A stretch of DNA of 64,000 nt, from contig NC_067481.1 in NCBI RefSeq assembly GCF_947179515.1, positions 41,582,547-41,646,546 on the forward strand, written 5' to 3'. Each line of letters opens with the position of its first letter. Position 1 is the stretch's first letter. The translations under genes were made by a program, and so were the position numbers. This stretch comes from Apodemus sylvaticus. Taxonomy: Eukaryota > Chordata > Mammalia > Rodentia > Muridae. The notes under the pieces were generated by a model. The model was given only the letters and a program-made list of their open reading frames with translations. It was not told the DNA's origin and ran no database searches. This document shows, one piece after another, positions 34,545-45,970 of this stretch.

Positions 34545-37260
34545 AATTAAATTAAATTAAATTAAAATATGTATACCATGAAATTATATTCTTAACCATG
34601 AAGTGTGTAGTTCACATGGACTTGCAATCAGTCTCCATTTCTCTGTTTTCTCAACCAAATTATATGCTCAATAAACCATCCCCATCTGCACCCACTTCTT
34701 GATCTCACCCATTGTCCATCCCTCAACAGCAACCCTTCCTTCTGTGATTTCAGCTTCCTTACCTTATGTAAGCTAACTTATAATCTATTTAAATTTTCTT
34801 GAACTGCATGATTTTACTTAGCACAATGCCCTCTGAGAACTTCTCTGTTGTTGCCCATATCATAATTGTTCCTTTTCTTGTAGGCCTTGTAAGATTCCAC
34901 ATTGAGTATACAACACAGTGCACTTATCCATTCACAAACACCAAGCTACATTTCATGTTTTAGTTGTAAGTAATACTACAATGTGCATGGGTGGGCGAGA
35001 CTCTCACCAACACCTGCTTTCAATTTCTTTCAGTAAATATCCAGAAGTGGTACAATTGCTGAATTCTATGGTGATCATGTATTTGTTTATTTTGAGGAGC
35101 TAACTATCTTACTTTCCCACAGATCTGTTCTATTTAGCTAACAGTCTCAGCAGCCACACACAAGGCTCCATTCCCTCCACATCATTTGAATCAGTTCCTA
35201 TAGTCTTCTCTAGTAGACAGCTGAGTAGATGGGACGTAGCCGGTCATCATACATTCGTTTCCATTTCTGTAATGTTTATTGGTGATGAGCTTACTTCTGT
35301 GGACTTCTCAGCCATTTGTATACTTTCTTTGGAGAAATGTTTTCTCCATGTTTGATTCGAGTCATTAATTTCTGTTGAGTGCAGATGTTCTCTGTTCTGG
35401 ATACAAATTTATTATGAAATGCAAGTGCTTCTTCCCTTTTCCAAAAATGAAAATTGCCTTTTCATTTTGCTGATACTGTCCTTTGATGCTGAAAACTTTT
35501 TTGTTGCCACAAAGTTTTTTTTTTTTTTTTGTTTTTTTTGGTTTAGTTTTTTTGTCACCCATGACTTGAGAGCCGTAGCCAGAAATTCATTGTTAAATTC
35601 AGCATGGTGAAGCTTTGTCCTGTGTTGACTTCTAAGTGTTTTGTTGTTGTTGTGGATCTTAAATGAAGTCTTTTATACATTTTGAGTTAAGTATTCATAT
35701 GGTGTTGGGAAAGGGCCCAAGTTTATTCTTCTGCATGAGAATATCCAATTTTCCCAGAAGTATTTCCTGGAGGAAAACAATTGACTACTCTTGACATTTT
35801 TCTTTAAAACCATTAGACCATTTGGCTGGAATTTATATCTGGGACCTCTGTCCTCCTTCACTGGTCTGTGTCTCCTGTTGGGCCAACACCACACTGTTTT
35901 GGTTACTGTAAATTAGTAGCGGATCTTGGAATTTGAGAGGCACGATTTAGGGTTCATTGATATTCTAAGTATATTTTAGGATGTGGCCATCTGTTTCTGC
36001 TGAATGTGTCACTGGGATTTGAGTCTGTAGATGACTGTGGGATGTATTTACATCTTAACAAAAATTTCCTCTGACCCATGAACCTAAGCTGTATTTTCCT
36101 TCCCTCATGTTCCCTTTATTTTATTTTAAGCTGTGTTTGCCAATTTTGTTGTTCAGGCCTAACATCCTCCTTCATTCTTAATGCTCTTTTTTGAGAATGT
36201 TATGAATGTAATTGCTTTCAAAATTCCCTTTTTCAACCACTCATTGCTGTGGTAAAGAACTGCAGGAGATGTAAGTGTGATGCCTTTACATGATCGGTTT
36301 TGTTTTTTTATTAATTAATTAACTTTATATCCCAGTCACATCCTCCCTCTTCTTCCAGTCCCACCCTCACAAATTCCACTCTTGCAGGGAAAGGGACTCT
36401 CCCCTTGGGTACTACCCCATCCTGGGACATCTAGTCCCAGCAGGACTAAACTTGTTCTCTCCCACTGAGGCCTTACCAGTCAGTCTAGCTATAGGGAGGG
36501 GATCCAATGGCAGGTAACAGAGTCAGAGACAGCCCCTACTCTATTTGTTAGGAGACCCACATGAAGACCAAGCTATACATCTTCTACTAATTATTTAGGG
36601 GGCCTAGGTCCAGGCCCCACATGCTCTTTGATTGGTGGTTCAGTCTCTGTGAGCCCCTACAGGCCCATGGTTAGTTTACTCTGTAAGCTTTCTTGTAGAG
36701 TCCTTGACCCCTCTGGCTTGCTCTATCCTATCCCTCCCCCACTCTTCCAAATGATTCTCCAGGCTCTGCCTGATGTTTTCCTGTGGGTCTCTGTATCTGT
36801 CTCCATCCACTGCAGGACGAAGCCTCTCAGGAGACAGTTATGTCAGGCTCCTGTCTGTAAGCATAGCAGAGTATCAGTACTATCAGGGTTGACTCTCTCC
36901 CATGGAATGGGTTTCCAGTTGGGCCAGTCATTTGTTGACTGTTCCTTCAATCTCTGCTCCATCTTTATTCCTGAATTTTATTGTCAAAGTCTAACCTTTC
37001 TATATGTGTGGAACTTGTAGGTGACTTTTAAGAACTCTCTACATATTTTTCATTCAAGTTCTTTTATTTTAGATAAATATTTTTGCAAATAATTTCTTCC
37101 AATCTGTGACTTGTCATTTTCTCAACAGCATCTTTCATAAAGTGGAAGATTTTTTTCATTTTCATGAAATCTAATCTATCAGTTGTTTTCTTGTGGTGTG
37201 TAGTTTTGATGTTGTGTCTATCAAGTTAATACCAAATACAGTCACCTATTTTTTCCCATT
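34545..37260 (-). mobile_element. Ancient L1 ORF2 with inserted younger L1 3' UTR
   Basis: 34600-36250 and 37020-37255 are diverged antisense L1 ORF2; familiar stretches include 'ataaatatccagaagtgg' near 35036 and 'acactgttttggttactgtaa' near 35890. Between them, about 36300-37015 is an Lx-like L1 3' UTR in the same orientation ('catgctctttgattggtggttcagtctctgtgagcccctac' at 36620). No open reading frame of useful length survives. Confidence 0.6.
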
Positions 37261-37267
37261 TAAAAAA

Positions 37268-37480
37268 CTGGGAAGTCACTTATTTATTGATTGAGGATTT
37301 CCTACATGTATACCATTTGATCACACCCACATCCCATTCCCTACCTTGCAATTAAACACCATCCCATATTGACCACCACTGTCTCCTCCTAGTTTCATAT
37401 GTTCTCTGTTTTTCAAATCCCATGGTGTTCACACAGCGCTGTATAGACTGAGTTTAAGCAGTAGATATACTTATGTCTGT
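37268..37480 (-). mobile_element. Old L1 3' end fragment
   Basis: Antisense fragment starting 'cttatttattgattgaggatttcctacatg'. It resembles the longer copy at 41255-41450 (both include the 'ccccatcccattccctacc / ccatgcccttccttccaacc' and 'tttcatatgttctctg' landmarks). Confidence 0.4.
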
Positions 37481-38524
37481 GATTCGCCTCACATTAATTT
37501 CTGTGAAAAGCTTGAGGTCTATGTTTGGATCCATTTTCTTTTTGTGTGTTCACCCAGTTGATAAAATCCATTTGCTGAGAATTCTCCAACGAATTGCCTC
37601 TGCTGCTTTTCAAAGGCAATTTGTGTGGATTTATTTCTGTCCCATTGATTTATTTTCTATTATATCATCAGTCCCGGGGCATATTGGTGACTGTAGCCCT
37701 GTGGTAAATCTCAACGTCAGGTAACATGAGGCCTCTGGCTTTATTCTTTATTCAGTGTTGTATGAACTCATCTGGCTGCTTTGCCTCTCTGTATAAACTT
37801 TAGAACTACCCTGTCAAAATCCATCAAAGAACTTGATGTGATTTTGATTGAAATTGTGTTGAGTGAAGAGGTCAGCTGGGAGGAGCTTGGAGGCTGACAG
37901 ACAGTGTTGATTGACTCTTTCACCTGCACACAGAGATCTCTCTATTGGCTTAGCTCTTTCTCTCTCATGAAGGTTTGTGGCTTTTCTCATGATATTTTTC
38001 CCTATGGTTAAGTCTTATGTACATGATTTTTCGTGGTACTGTAAATGATAACATATCATTAACTTCTTGTTCATTTGTGACATACTGGAAAGCTATTGAA
38101 TTGCACATCATAACCTCACATTCTGCAACCTTTCTATGATCATAAATTAACTGTAAGAGCATTGTTGTATCATTGTTTATTCTTTGTGATTTTCTGTAAA
38201 AGACAATCATGTTTATCTTAAATGCAACTTAGTTTATTCCTACCAGTGTACTTTTTGTTTTCTTGTCTGGGCTAACGAGTCAAGCAGGACTTCCACCGAT
38301 TTGGTACTGCAGGTGTGAAAGGGAGCATCCTTGGTCTGCTAGTCTCAATCTACAAGAACATTATCAACAGTGAGTATGGAGTCAGCTGCATGTCTAGATA
38401 GACATTTATTAGGGTGAGAAGCTTCCCTCTACTCTGAGTGTGTTGAGAAGCATTTGCTATTTCAGTACACTGAATGGATATAGATGTGATAGATTACCAT
38501 CATAATTTAAAACAATTAAAGATA

Positions 38525-38577
38525 AATATATATATATATATATATGTATGTATTAGATATGTAATGTAAATAGATAG

Positions 38578-38634
<57 letters not shown>
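38525..38634. repeat. (TA)n and (GA)n microsatellites
   Basis: A TA run at 38527-38546 and a 54-base GA run at 38580-38633. Confidence 0.95.
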
Positions 38635-38636
<2 letters not shown>

Positions 38637-38739
38637 CATGAATGATATCATATGCCTGTGAGAGAATACTCACTTGTGCAAGTGTTGTAAAGTATTGAAC
38701 TGGTGATACCCTCAACCACTTTTCCACCTTATGATGGGA

Positions 38740-38935
38740 GATAAGGTTTCTTCACTGAATCTGGTTCAGCTAGTGGTTCAGCTAGCAGGAGGGACCCAGG
38801 TGCCACCTGTCTCTGCTCCCTCCTGAAATTTGGCATTACAGACCCATGCCACCATGTTCCTGCTTCTTATGTGGGTGTTACTTGGATAGCAAACACATGT
38901 CCAGCCAACTGTCTCCACAGCCTTTCCTACATGGA
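38740..38935 (-). mobile_element. B3/B4-like SINE fragment
   Basis: Antisense SINE-like text ('aggagggacccaggtgccacctgtctctgctccctcctgaaatttggcattacagacccatgccaccatg') ending 'ccagccaactgtctccacag'. Divergent. Confidence 0.4.
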
Positions 38936-39713
38936 GTAAATTACATTATGTTGTGGCATATAACCTTTATACATGTTGTTGGGTTCTACCTTCTAAACTT
39001 TTTCTGAGGCACTTTTGCTGAGACAGTCTGTGTTTGTGTTCCTGAATGTCCTGTGTTTTCTTATGCTGGCCTGTGCTATCTTTCTGTTGTGATCTGTCAT
39101 TGGCTTATGTTAGGTCAGGAAGAAAGCCAGGTGGCAGTGGCGTTAACTCTCCCTGCCTTGTAGGCCCAGAACAGCTGTCTTCCTGTCCTTAGGTCGTGAT
39201 TTGCAAATCTTCTCCCTGCTTTTACATTTTTTGAACAAGCTGTTTTACAATTATTCATTACTTAAATATCAATATCAAGTGGAGTCCACTAATGTACCCA
39301 TCATGGAGGTCTTGGTTCTTATGGGTTAGAGAATTATTGTTTAGCCAAGTGTGTATGTGATATGGGGGTACCCGGTTATCTCTTCTTTCCTCATGTGAGC
39401 TTTGGTAGTGGGTATTTCAAGTTTTTCTTTAAGCTCCAGAATTTGGGAGAAGAGTTGCTCACACCTAATGCCTTCATTGTCCACAGCATCCAGTGGTGTG
39501 ATAATGATGGCCCTTCTTGTGTTTCTGAGAGTAGTAATTTGTACCTTTGGTTTCTTGTGGTACTACTAGTTATAGATTTGTAGATTTGTTTTGGGTTCTT
39601 TTTAAACATTGGGCTTTGTTTGTTTTTGTTTTTTTTTTTTTTGGATTTTCCTTTTGTTTCCCTATTTTCTATTCTCTGTTCTCGTTTTTCTTTGCCTCTG
39701 TCTCTGAGGCACT

Positions 39714-39990
39714 CTTCTTCTTCTTTTTCTTCTTCTTCTTCTTCTTCTTCTTCTTCTTCTTCTTCTTCTTCTTCTTCTTCTTCTTCTTCTTCTTCTTCTT
39801 CTTCTTCTTCTTCTTCTCCTTCTTCTCCTCCTCCTCCTCCTCCTCCTCTTCCTCCTCCTTCTTCTTCTGTTGTTGTTGTTCTCCTTTTCCTCCTCCTTCT
39901 CCTTCTCCTCCTCCTTTTCCTCCTCCTTTTCCTCCCCCTCCTCCTCCTCTTCCTCCTTCTCCTCCTCCTCTTCCTTTTTCTACCATTGTC
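39714..39990. repeat. Long polypyrimidine (TTC)n(CTC)n tract
   Basis: About 100 bases of (TTC)n are followed by imperfect CTC/TTCTCC repeats, giving about 275 bases almost free of purines on the plus strand except for a (GTT)n patch at 39867-39878. The long Phe- or Ser-rich frames here are artefacts of the repeat. Confidence 0.95.
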
Positions 39991-41244
39991 AGGTGGAAAC
40001 TTGAGCTGTTCATTTTAGATTGTTCTTATTTTCTATTCCCATTCAGCATTACACATTTCCTTGTGGTTACTACTTTCGCTTAGTCTAACAAATTTTTGCT
40101 ACTTTGTGTTTTCGGCTTTGTACAAAGTATTTTCAACTTTCTCTTGAGACCAATTGCTGGATTAATGCATTATTTAGAACTATGATGTTTAATCTCCAAG
40201 TACTTGGAGAGTTTCTATCTTTCTCATGTTGACCTTTAATTTAATTTTATCATGGTGGGGAAGCTTTTGTTATGTAGTTTCTATTCTTCTGCATCTACCA
40301 AGCACAAGTCTTTTTGTAAATGTTGCACACTTGTTAAAAATAATGTGTGGTTTGTTTTCAGTTTTTATTGAAGAAAACCTCTAAATGTCAGTTAGACTCA
40401 TATTAAATCCAGATGATCAGTGATGTTGTTCAGGTCATCTAGCCCTGATGACTGTCCTCCCAGATCTGCGAGTGACTAAGGAGGGTGCACTCAAGCTTCA
40501 CCTGTTATATGGTTGGCATCTGTCATCAGTTGTGGGAAATTCTCAACTGCTAATGTTTTACATGTTTCCAATCTCCTCCATTTCCATTGATATCCCCTCT
40601 ATGCACACAGAATATCCCGTTTTATTTCCTCTTTGCATCTTAGTTCTGGATATTTCCATGGGCTCATCCCTATGTTTGCTGGTTCATTCCTTGGCTCTGT
40701 CCATTCTGCTGGAGAGTCCAAGGATGATGTTACTTTGTGTCAGGATGTTTTGATCCTTGAGGCATCTTTGTACTGTTTTTTTTAATTACTGTTTCTCATC
40801 TCTGATGACATTTTCTTACCCTTTGCAACATAAGCTCTTACCATGTTGCTCATAGTTAATGTAAGTTCTCAGAATGATTATTTCAGATTTTTTCTGCTAC
40901 ATCTTCATCAGGCACTATGGCTTGCTTTTTCCTCCCAAGTCTGTGCATTTCTTGTCTTTTGTTATGTTTGTGATGTTTTGTTGAAATCAGACACAGAGCA
41001 TTGGGAGATAGGAACTGAGCTTAGTCAGGCTGTAGAGTTTTTGCAATCTGTAGACATGGAAATATATGCTTAGGTCTTAGTCAGTGACTGTCCTCCACCC
41101 ATACCCTTGATTCTTTACCCCTTTCTACTTTTGGGGGACTTGCTGAATCATCTAACTGGGTGTTTTATATTCCCTGTGTAGATAAGGTTCTAGGAAAGCA
41201 ACTTTCTTTTGGGACTAGTAGAGAACACAAAGCTCAGAGCATTT

Positions 41245-41765
41245 TTTTTTTGTATTTTTTATTGATTAAGAATTCCACACATGTGTATATGTTTTAATCA
41301 AATCTGTCCCCATGCCCTTCCTTCCAACCTCCCCTGTCTCCACTACCATGTTTACCTCCAAGTTTCATGTTTTCTCTTCTTTTTGTAAGCCCATGGAGTC
41401 CACTTAGTGCCATCTGCAAATTAATGCATGTAGGGCCAGCTACTAGAACGTGGATAGCCTCTCATGGGTGGCATGTCAAAAGAAAACTGGCTCCTTCCAG
41501 CAACCATCAGTTGCCAATAGATCCTCAGCTAAGGGTAGGACTTTCAGACTGACTTGTTCTTGTATATGTTGTCATGGCCAATGTTAGCCTATATGTGCAA
41601 ACTCCCTCTTGTATCTCTGTAGTAATCCACTGGCTTTGGCTCTTATCATTTTGCCAGCTCCTCTTCTGCAATGATCCCTGAACCTTGGGAATTGGAGATG
41701 TGATGTAGATGTCACATTCAGGATTCAGCATTTCACAGTCTTATTCTCTGCATGTTGTCCATTTG
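41245..41765 (-). mobile_element. Old L1 3' UTR-like fragment
   Basis: Begins with a T-rich tract, then 'attgattaagaattccacacatgtgtatatg', continues through 'ttcatgttttctcttctttttgtaagcccatggagtcc' and ends near 41765. It shares its start with 37268-37480. It reads as an old rodent L1 3' UTR in antisense. Confidence 0.4.
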
Positions 41766-41769
41766 TGGG

Positions 41770-42118
41770 TGTCTTAGTTGGGATTTTACTGCTGTGAACC
41801 GACACCATGACCAAGATAACTTTTATAAAGGACAACATTTAATTGGGGCTGTCTTACAGGCTCAGAGGTTCAGTCCATTATCATCAAGGCAAGAACATAA
41901 CAGCATCCAGGCAGTCATGACGTAGAGGAAGCTGAGAGTTCTACATCTCATTTCAAAGGCAAACAGAAGACTGGCTTCCAGGCAGCTAAGAAGAGGGTCT
42001 TAAAACCCACTCCCACGGTGACATACTTCCTTCAACAAGGCCATACCTACTCCAAGAAGACAACACCTCCAAATAGTGCCTCTCCTTGGGCCAATCATAT
42101 TCAAACCACCATAGTGGG
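41770..42118. repeat. Common rodent dispersed repeat (family not assigned)
   Basis: Runs from 'gtcttagttgggattttactgctgtgaaccgacaccatgaccaag' to 'ttgggccaatcatattcaaaccacc'. I recognise it as a high-copy rodent repeat. A short piece of the same element occurs at 54536-54590. Confidence 0.6.
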
Positions 42119-42299
42119 TTTTGTGTTAATCAATATTGTAAATGTGACTTTTATTTGTCTGATGTAATTGTCATTTTCAAGACTTACCATCTCTGTCTGT
42201 TAACCTAAGCATAGTTCTAGAAACTGCTAGCCTCTAATCTAGACCTAGAATGTTTTCAGTGTCTGAGATTTGCTGCTGAATAAGCTTATCCTTACTAAT

Positions 42300-42300
42300 T

Positions 42301-42343
<43 letters not shown>

Positions 42344-42345
42344 GG
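42300..42345. repeat. (ATTT)n microsatellite
   Basis: Eleven units of ATTT/TTTA. Confidence 0.95.
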
Positions 42346-44990
42346 ACTCTGGCTGGCTGATTCAACTTAGCTGTTCTTGCTCAAAGTCCTCTCCCAGCTG
42401 ATTGATTCAATCTGGCTTCTTCTCAGCCTCTGAATTGCTCTACTTCACCTCAAACTAACTCTGGTAATTTGTTCTAATCTTTTGGCTCCTTCTAATTTTT
42501 GGCTTGTTCTGTTTTTACAAGTATCTAGTTTGTTCTCTCTCTCTAGCCTATCTCTGTACAACTGTTTCTGTAAAACTGCCTTCCCCTCCCTCTGTCTCTG
42601 CACTGTTCTCTTAAGTAGCTTCCCTTTCCTCTCGCTCCTTGTGAGAGTTGGGAAGATCCTATTCAGTCAGCTCTTTCTCTGATTCATCACTTTTGTCTGC
42701 CATTCAATTAGATATCACTGTCAAACATTGATGCTACTTTCAACAAACTAACAGTCTCTTCATAGTTTGGGGTTAAAGGTATGTGCTTAAAGAATATCTA
42801 TATTCCAACCACAGGGGTTAAAGATGTGTGCAAAGGGATGAGCCACATCACAACTAGAAACAGATATTATCAGTAAATAACACAATCTTGGAGTTTACAG
42901 TGTGATCAAATACACTGCAACACACCATATGCTGCAAAAAGAAGCTTCCCTAGTGAGAGTTCAGAGGTATGAGCATGTATGGGTATAAGGATCAGTCTTT
43001 AGAAGTTGATTAAATTCTATGCCCACTTAGAAGCAAGTTCTTCCCTAGAGTCTATGACTTACCTAGTCTCAGGGTTTTGTCCATTTTCAACAGTGCCAGG
43101 CATAAGTTGTCTTTTGGATAAGATTTTAAATCCAATCAAAAAGAGGATGGTTACCTCCATAATATCCTTACTACTACTGCACAGGTATGGGGATATCTTG
43201 TAAGGTCAATCATTACTGCAATTTATAGTATTCATATTGGAGCCAAACTAATGATTACTGTTCTTTCTGGGCAGAATGCATAGAATCTTCCAAACTATCT
43301 TTTCTTCAGAATGGCAGCATTTCTTTTTGAAATGGACATTTTCCTCTGTCTCTGATAGAACCATGAAAGAAGATTTGTGTGATTTTACTCTGTAAACCTG
43401 GTAGAGCCCCCAGACAAAAAGTTTATGTGAGGGTTTGGACTTACGTCCTCATCTGGTGGGTAATTAGCTCCTCTACAGTTCCATTTTTAAGATCCAACAG
43501 TTGCTAGCTGAAGTTCAATCTCCTAACAGGTCATTTTGGCTCTTTGACTCCTGTTTCTGGCAAGCTGGTTTTGTATCCATTCCTGTTCTGGTTGTCTTGA
43601 AGAGCTCTGGCCTTTCTAATAATTACTAGTCTTCAGTTGATTCAACAATTTTTTTTCTTGTTAGACAGGAGTGGTCTCTCCAATTTCTTTCCTAGTAGAG
43701 AAGTTGGAAGTTATAGAAAATCATATGTTGTTTTTCTTTCCTTTGTTCCTTAGTAGAGCATCAATGCAAATCACTTGCCATTTTTCACATGTACTCTGTC
43801 ATTTTCTTACTCATTGGCACAAGAATGGCTTGGCTTTTTTTTTTTTATTAGACTGAACATCATAAATGCCTCCTTCTCGTCTGTGGCATTTACTTTTAAC
43901 AATACCTTTCACCAAGCAGAACTTTCCAACAGCAATGAAGTTCATTTTTACCACATTTCCCTGCATTTCAGCTCTTGCATTTTGAGTAATTTCTGATCTG
44001 AGGTCTCATATTCTCAGTTGGCACGTTAAGACTTCTGACAAACCATTAAGTATGCACCAATAATCTTGAACTTTAAATGCTCCATAAAAGTCTATATACA
44101 CCGGCACAGTAAAATTAATTTATTCATTTTAACACAGACAGGAATTATGAGATTATCTTTTTAACGTTATAAATAGTATGCATGACAAAGCTGATACAAC
44201 ATTATCATTCATGTCTCCATTTAATTCCACAGCTAAGGGATTAATAAATCAAATGTGTGGATATTGTAAAAACCTCTTATTCAGATGATTACATTGTTGG
44301 AAAGCTTGCCCTGACACTAAAATATGAGTCAATTAGAATTAAGAATGTTGGGCAACTGTGAAAAAGACATTTATTAGTTAAAAGGTGAAGTTAACCTATG
44401 ATAATAGAGGTCACAATGGTAGTGTCTGTTGTAGGCACTGATAGAAAGGAGCCTGGAACATTCTGCATTTTGATGTATTAATGTTCTAGCTCTCCAATTA
44501 AGTAGAGATAGAAATGCTGAGGTTGTATCAGTTTTATTGGGAGGATTGTTTATAATTATGTTGTGACCTGAGTGGTGGAAAATTAGTTGCTTATGCATGT
44601 GAAATACACAGAATGGTGCCTTTTAAAATACTTGTACCTCTCCATATGTCAGGTACACTCTGAAAAAAAAGTACAGATAATTTGCATAGATTTTATTTGA
44701 TCACTTAAAATACAAATTTATTTATTTAAATTATATCTCTGTGCATATATGCAAAAGGTGTGTACTGGTGCCCAAGGAGACTGTTAAACATGGAGATGAG
44801 AAGAGGATGTTGTATCCTCTGGAACTAGAGTATGTATCAGGAACTGAATTCAGATCCTATATAACACCATATGTATATCCTATATAACTATGTTCTTGCC
44901 CTTAACTGCTGATCCTTCTCTGCAGCCTTTTCATGGGAACGTAACCAGTAATTCTTCTAGCCAGAGAGGAATTGTGAATGCTATAACATT
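42346..44990. other. Old L1 3' UTR-like sequence, no gene
   Basis: 42990-43220 resembles an old rodent L1 3' UTR in antisense ('ccaatcaaaaagaggatggttacctccataatatcc'). The remainder has no recognised repeat or gene. Open frames at 43671-43996 are short, overlap each other and lack recognisable domains; a decayed processed pseudogene on the minus strand cannot be excluded. Confidence 0.4.
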
Positions 44991-45692
44991 TTTTTCATTT
45001 TTTTTTATTATTCGATATAATTTATTTACATTTCAAATGATTTCCCCTTTTCTAGCCCCCCCCACTCCCCGAAAGTCCCGCAAGCCCCCTTCTCTTCCCC
45101 TGTCCTCCCACCCACCCCTTCCCACTTCCCCGTTCTGGTTTTGCTGAATACTGTTTCACTGAGTCTTTCCAGAACCAGGGGCCACTCCTCCTTTCTTCTT
45201 GTACCTCATTTGATGTGTGGATTATGTTTTGGGTATTCCAGTTTTCTAGGTTAATATCCACTTATTAGTGAGTGCATACCATGATTCACCTTTTGAGTCT
45301 GGGTTACCTCACTTAGTATGATATTCTCTAGCTCCATCCATTTGCCTAAGAATTTCATGAATTCATTGTTTCTAATGGCTGAATAGTACTCCATTGTGTA
45401 GATATACCACATTTTTTGCATCCACTCTTCTGTTGAGGGATACCTGGGTTCTTTCCAGCATCTGGCAATTACAAATAGGGCTGCTATGAACATAGTAGAA
45501 CATGTATCCTTATTACATGGTGGGGAGTCTTCTGGGTATATGCCCAGGAGTGGTATAGCAGGATCTTCTGGAAGTAAGGTGCCCAGTTTTCGGAGGAACC
45601 GCCAGACTGATTTCCAGAGTGGTTGTACCAATTTGCAACCCCACCAGCAGTGGAGGAGTGTTCCTCTTTCTCCACACCCTCTCCAACACCTG

Positions 45693-45709
45693 CTGTCTCC
45701 TGAATTTTT
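45693..45709. repeat. Left target-site duplication of L1-C
   Basis: CTGTCTCCTGAATTTTT, identical to 52298-52314. It lies in ORF2 of the host L1-B, so the insertion point is exact. Confidence 0.85.
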
Positions 45710-45775
45710 TTTTTTTTTTATTTTTTTTTATTTGATATAATTTATTTACATTTCAAATGATTTCCCCTTTTCTAG

Positions 45776-45850
45776 CCCCCCCCACTCCCCGAAAGTCCCG
45801 TAAGCCCCCTTCTCTTCCCCTGTCCTCCCTCCCACCCCTTCCCAGTTCCC
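45776..45850 (-). other. G-rich polypurine tract in L1-C 3' UTR
   Basis: On the L1 sense strand this is a run of G triplets and longer G blocks between 45850 and 45776, able in principle to form a G-quadruplex. The same tract occurs in L1-A, L1-B, L1-D and the 8.6 kb and 61.3 kb copies. Confidence 0.6.
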
Positions 45851-45970
45851 CGTTCTGGTTTTGCCAAATACTGTTTCACTGAGTCTTTCCAGAACCAGGG
45901 ACCACTCCTGCTTTCTTCTTGTATCTCATTTGATGTGTGGATTATGTTTTGGGTATTCCAGTTTTCTAGG

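Larger units (their letters stand above)
37490..41200 (-). mobile_element. Ancient L1 ORF2 sequence, copy upstream of Ccl12
   Basis: The second copy of the ancient antisense L1, paralogous to 26577-28700. It is interrupted by microsatellites at 38525-38634 and 39714-39990 and a B3/B4-like SINE near 38740-38935. It continues as recognisable L1 to about 41060. All frames are broken. Confidence 0.55.

Noticed and set aside
39547..40083. A 178-codon frame rich in Phe and overlapping Ser- and Lys-rich frames
   Set aside because: Produced by the (TTC)n(CTC)n tract in all three frames.
43671..43996. Possible processed pseudogene
   Set aside because: Minus-strand reading gives short peptide-like stretches, but with frequent stops and no protein I could recognise. 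Not enough to call.
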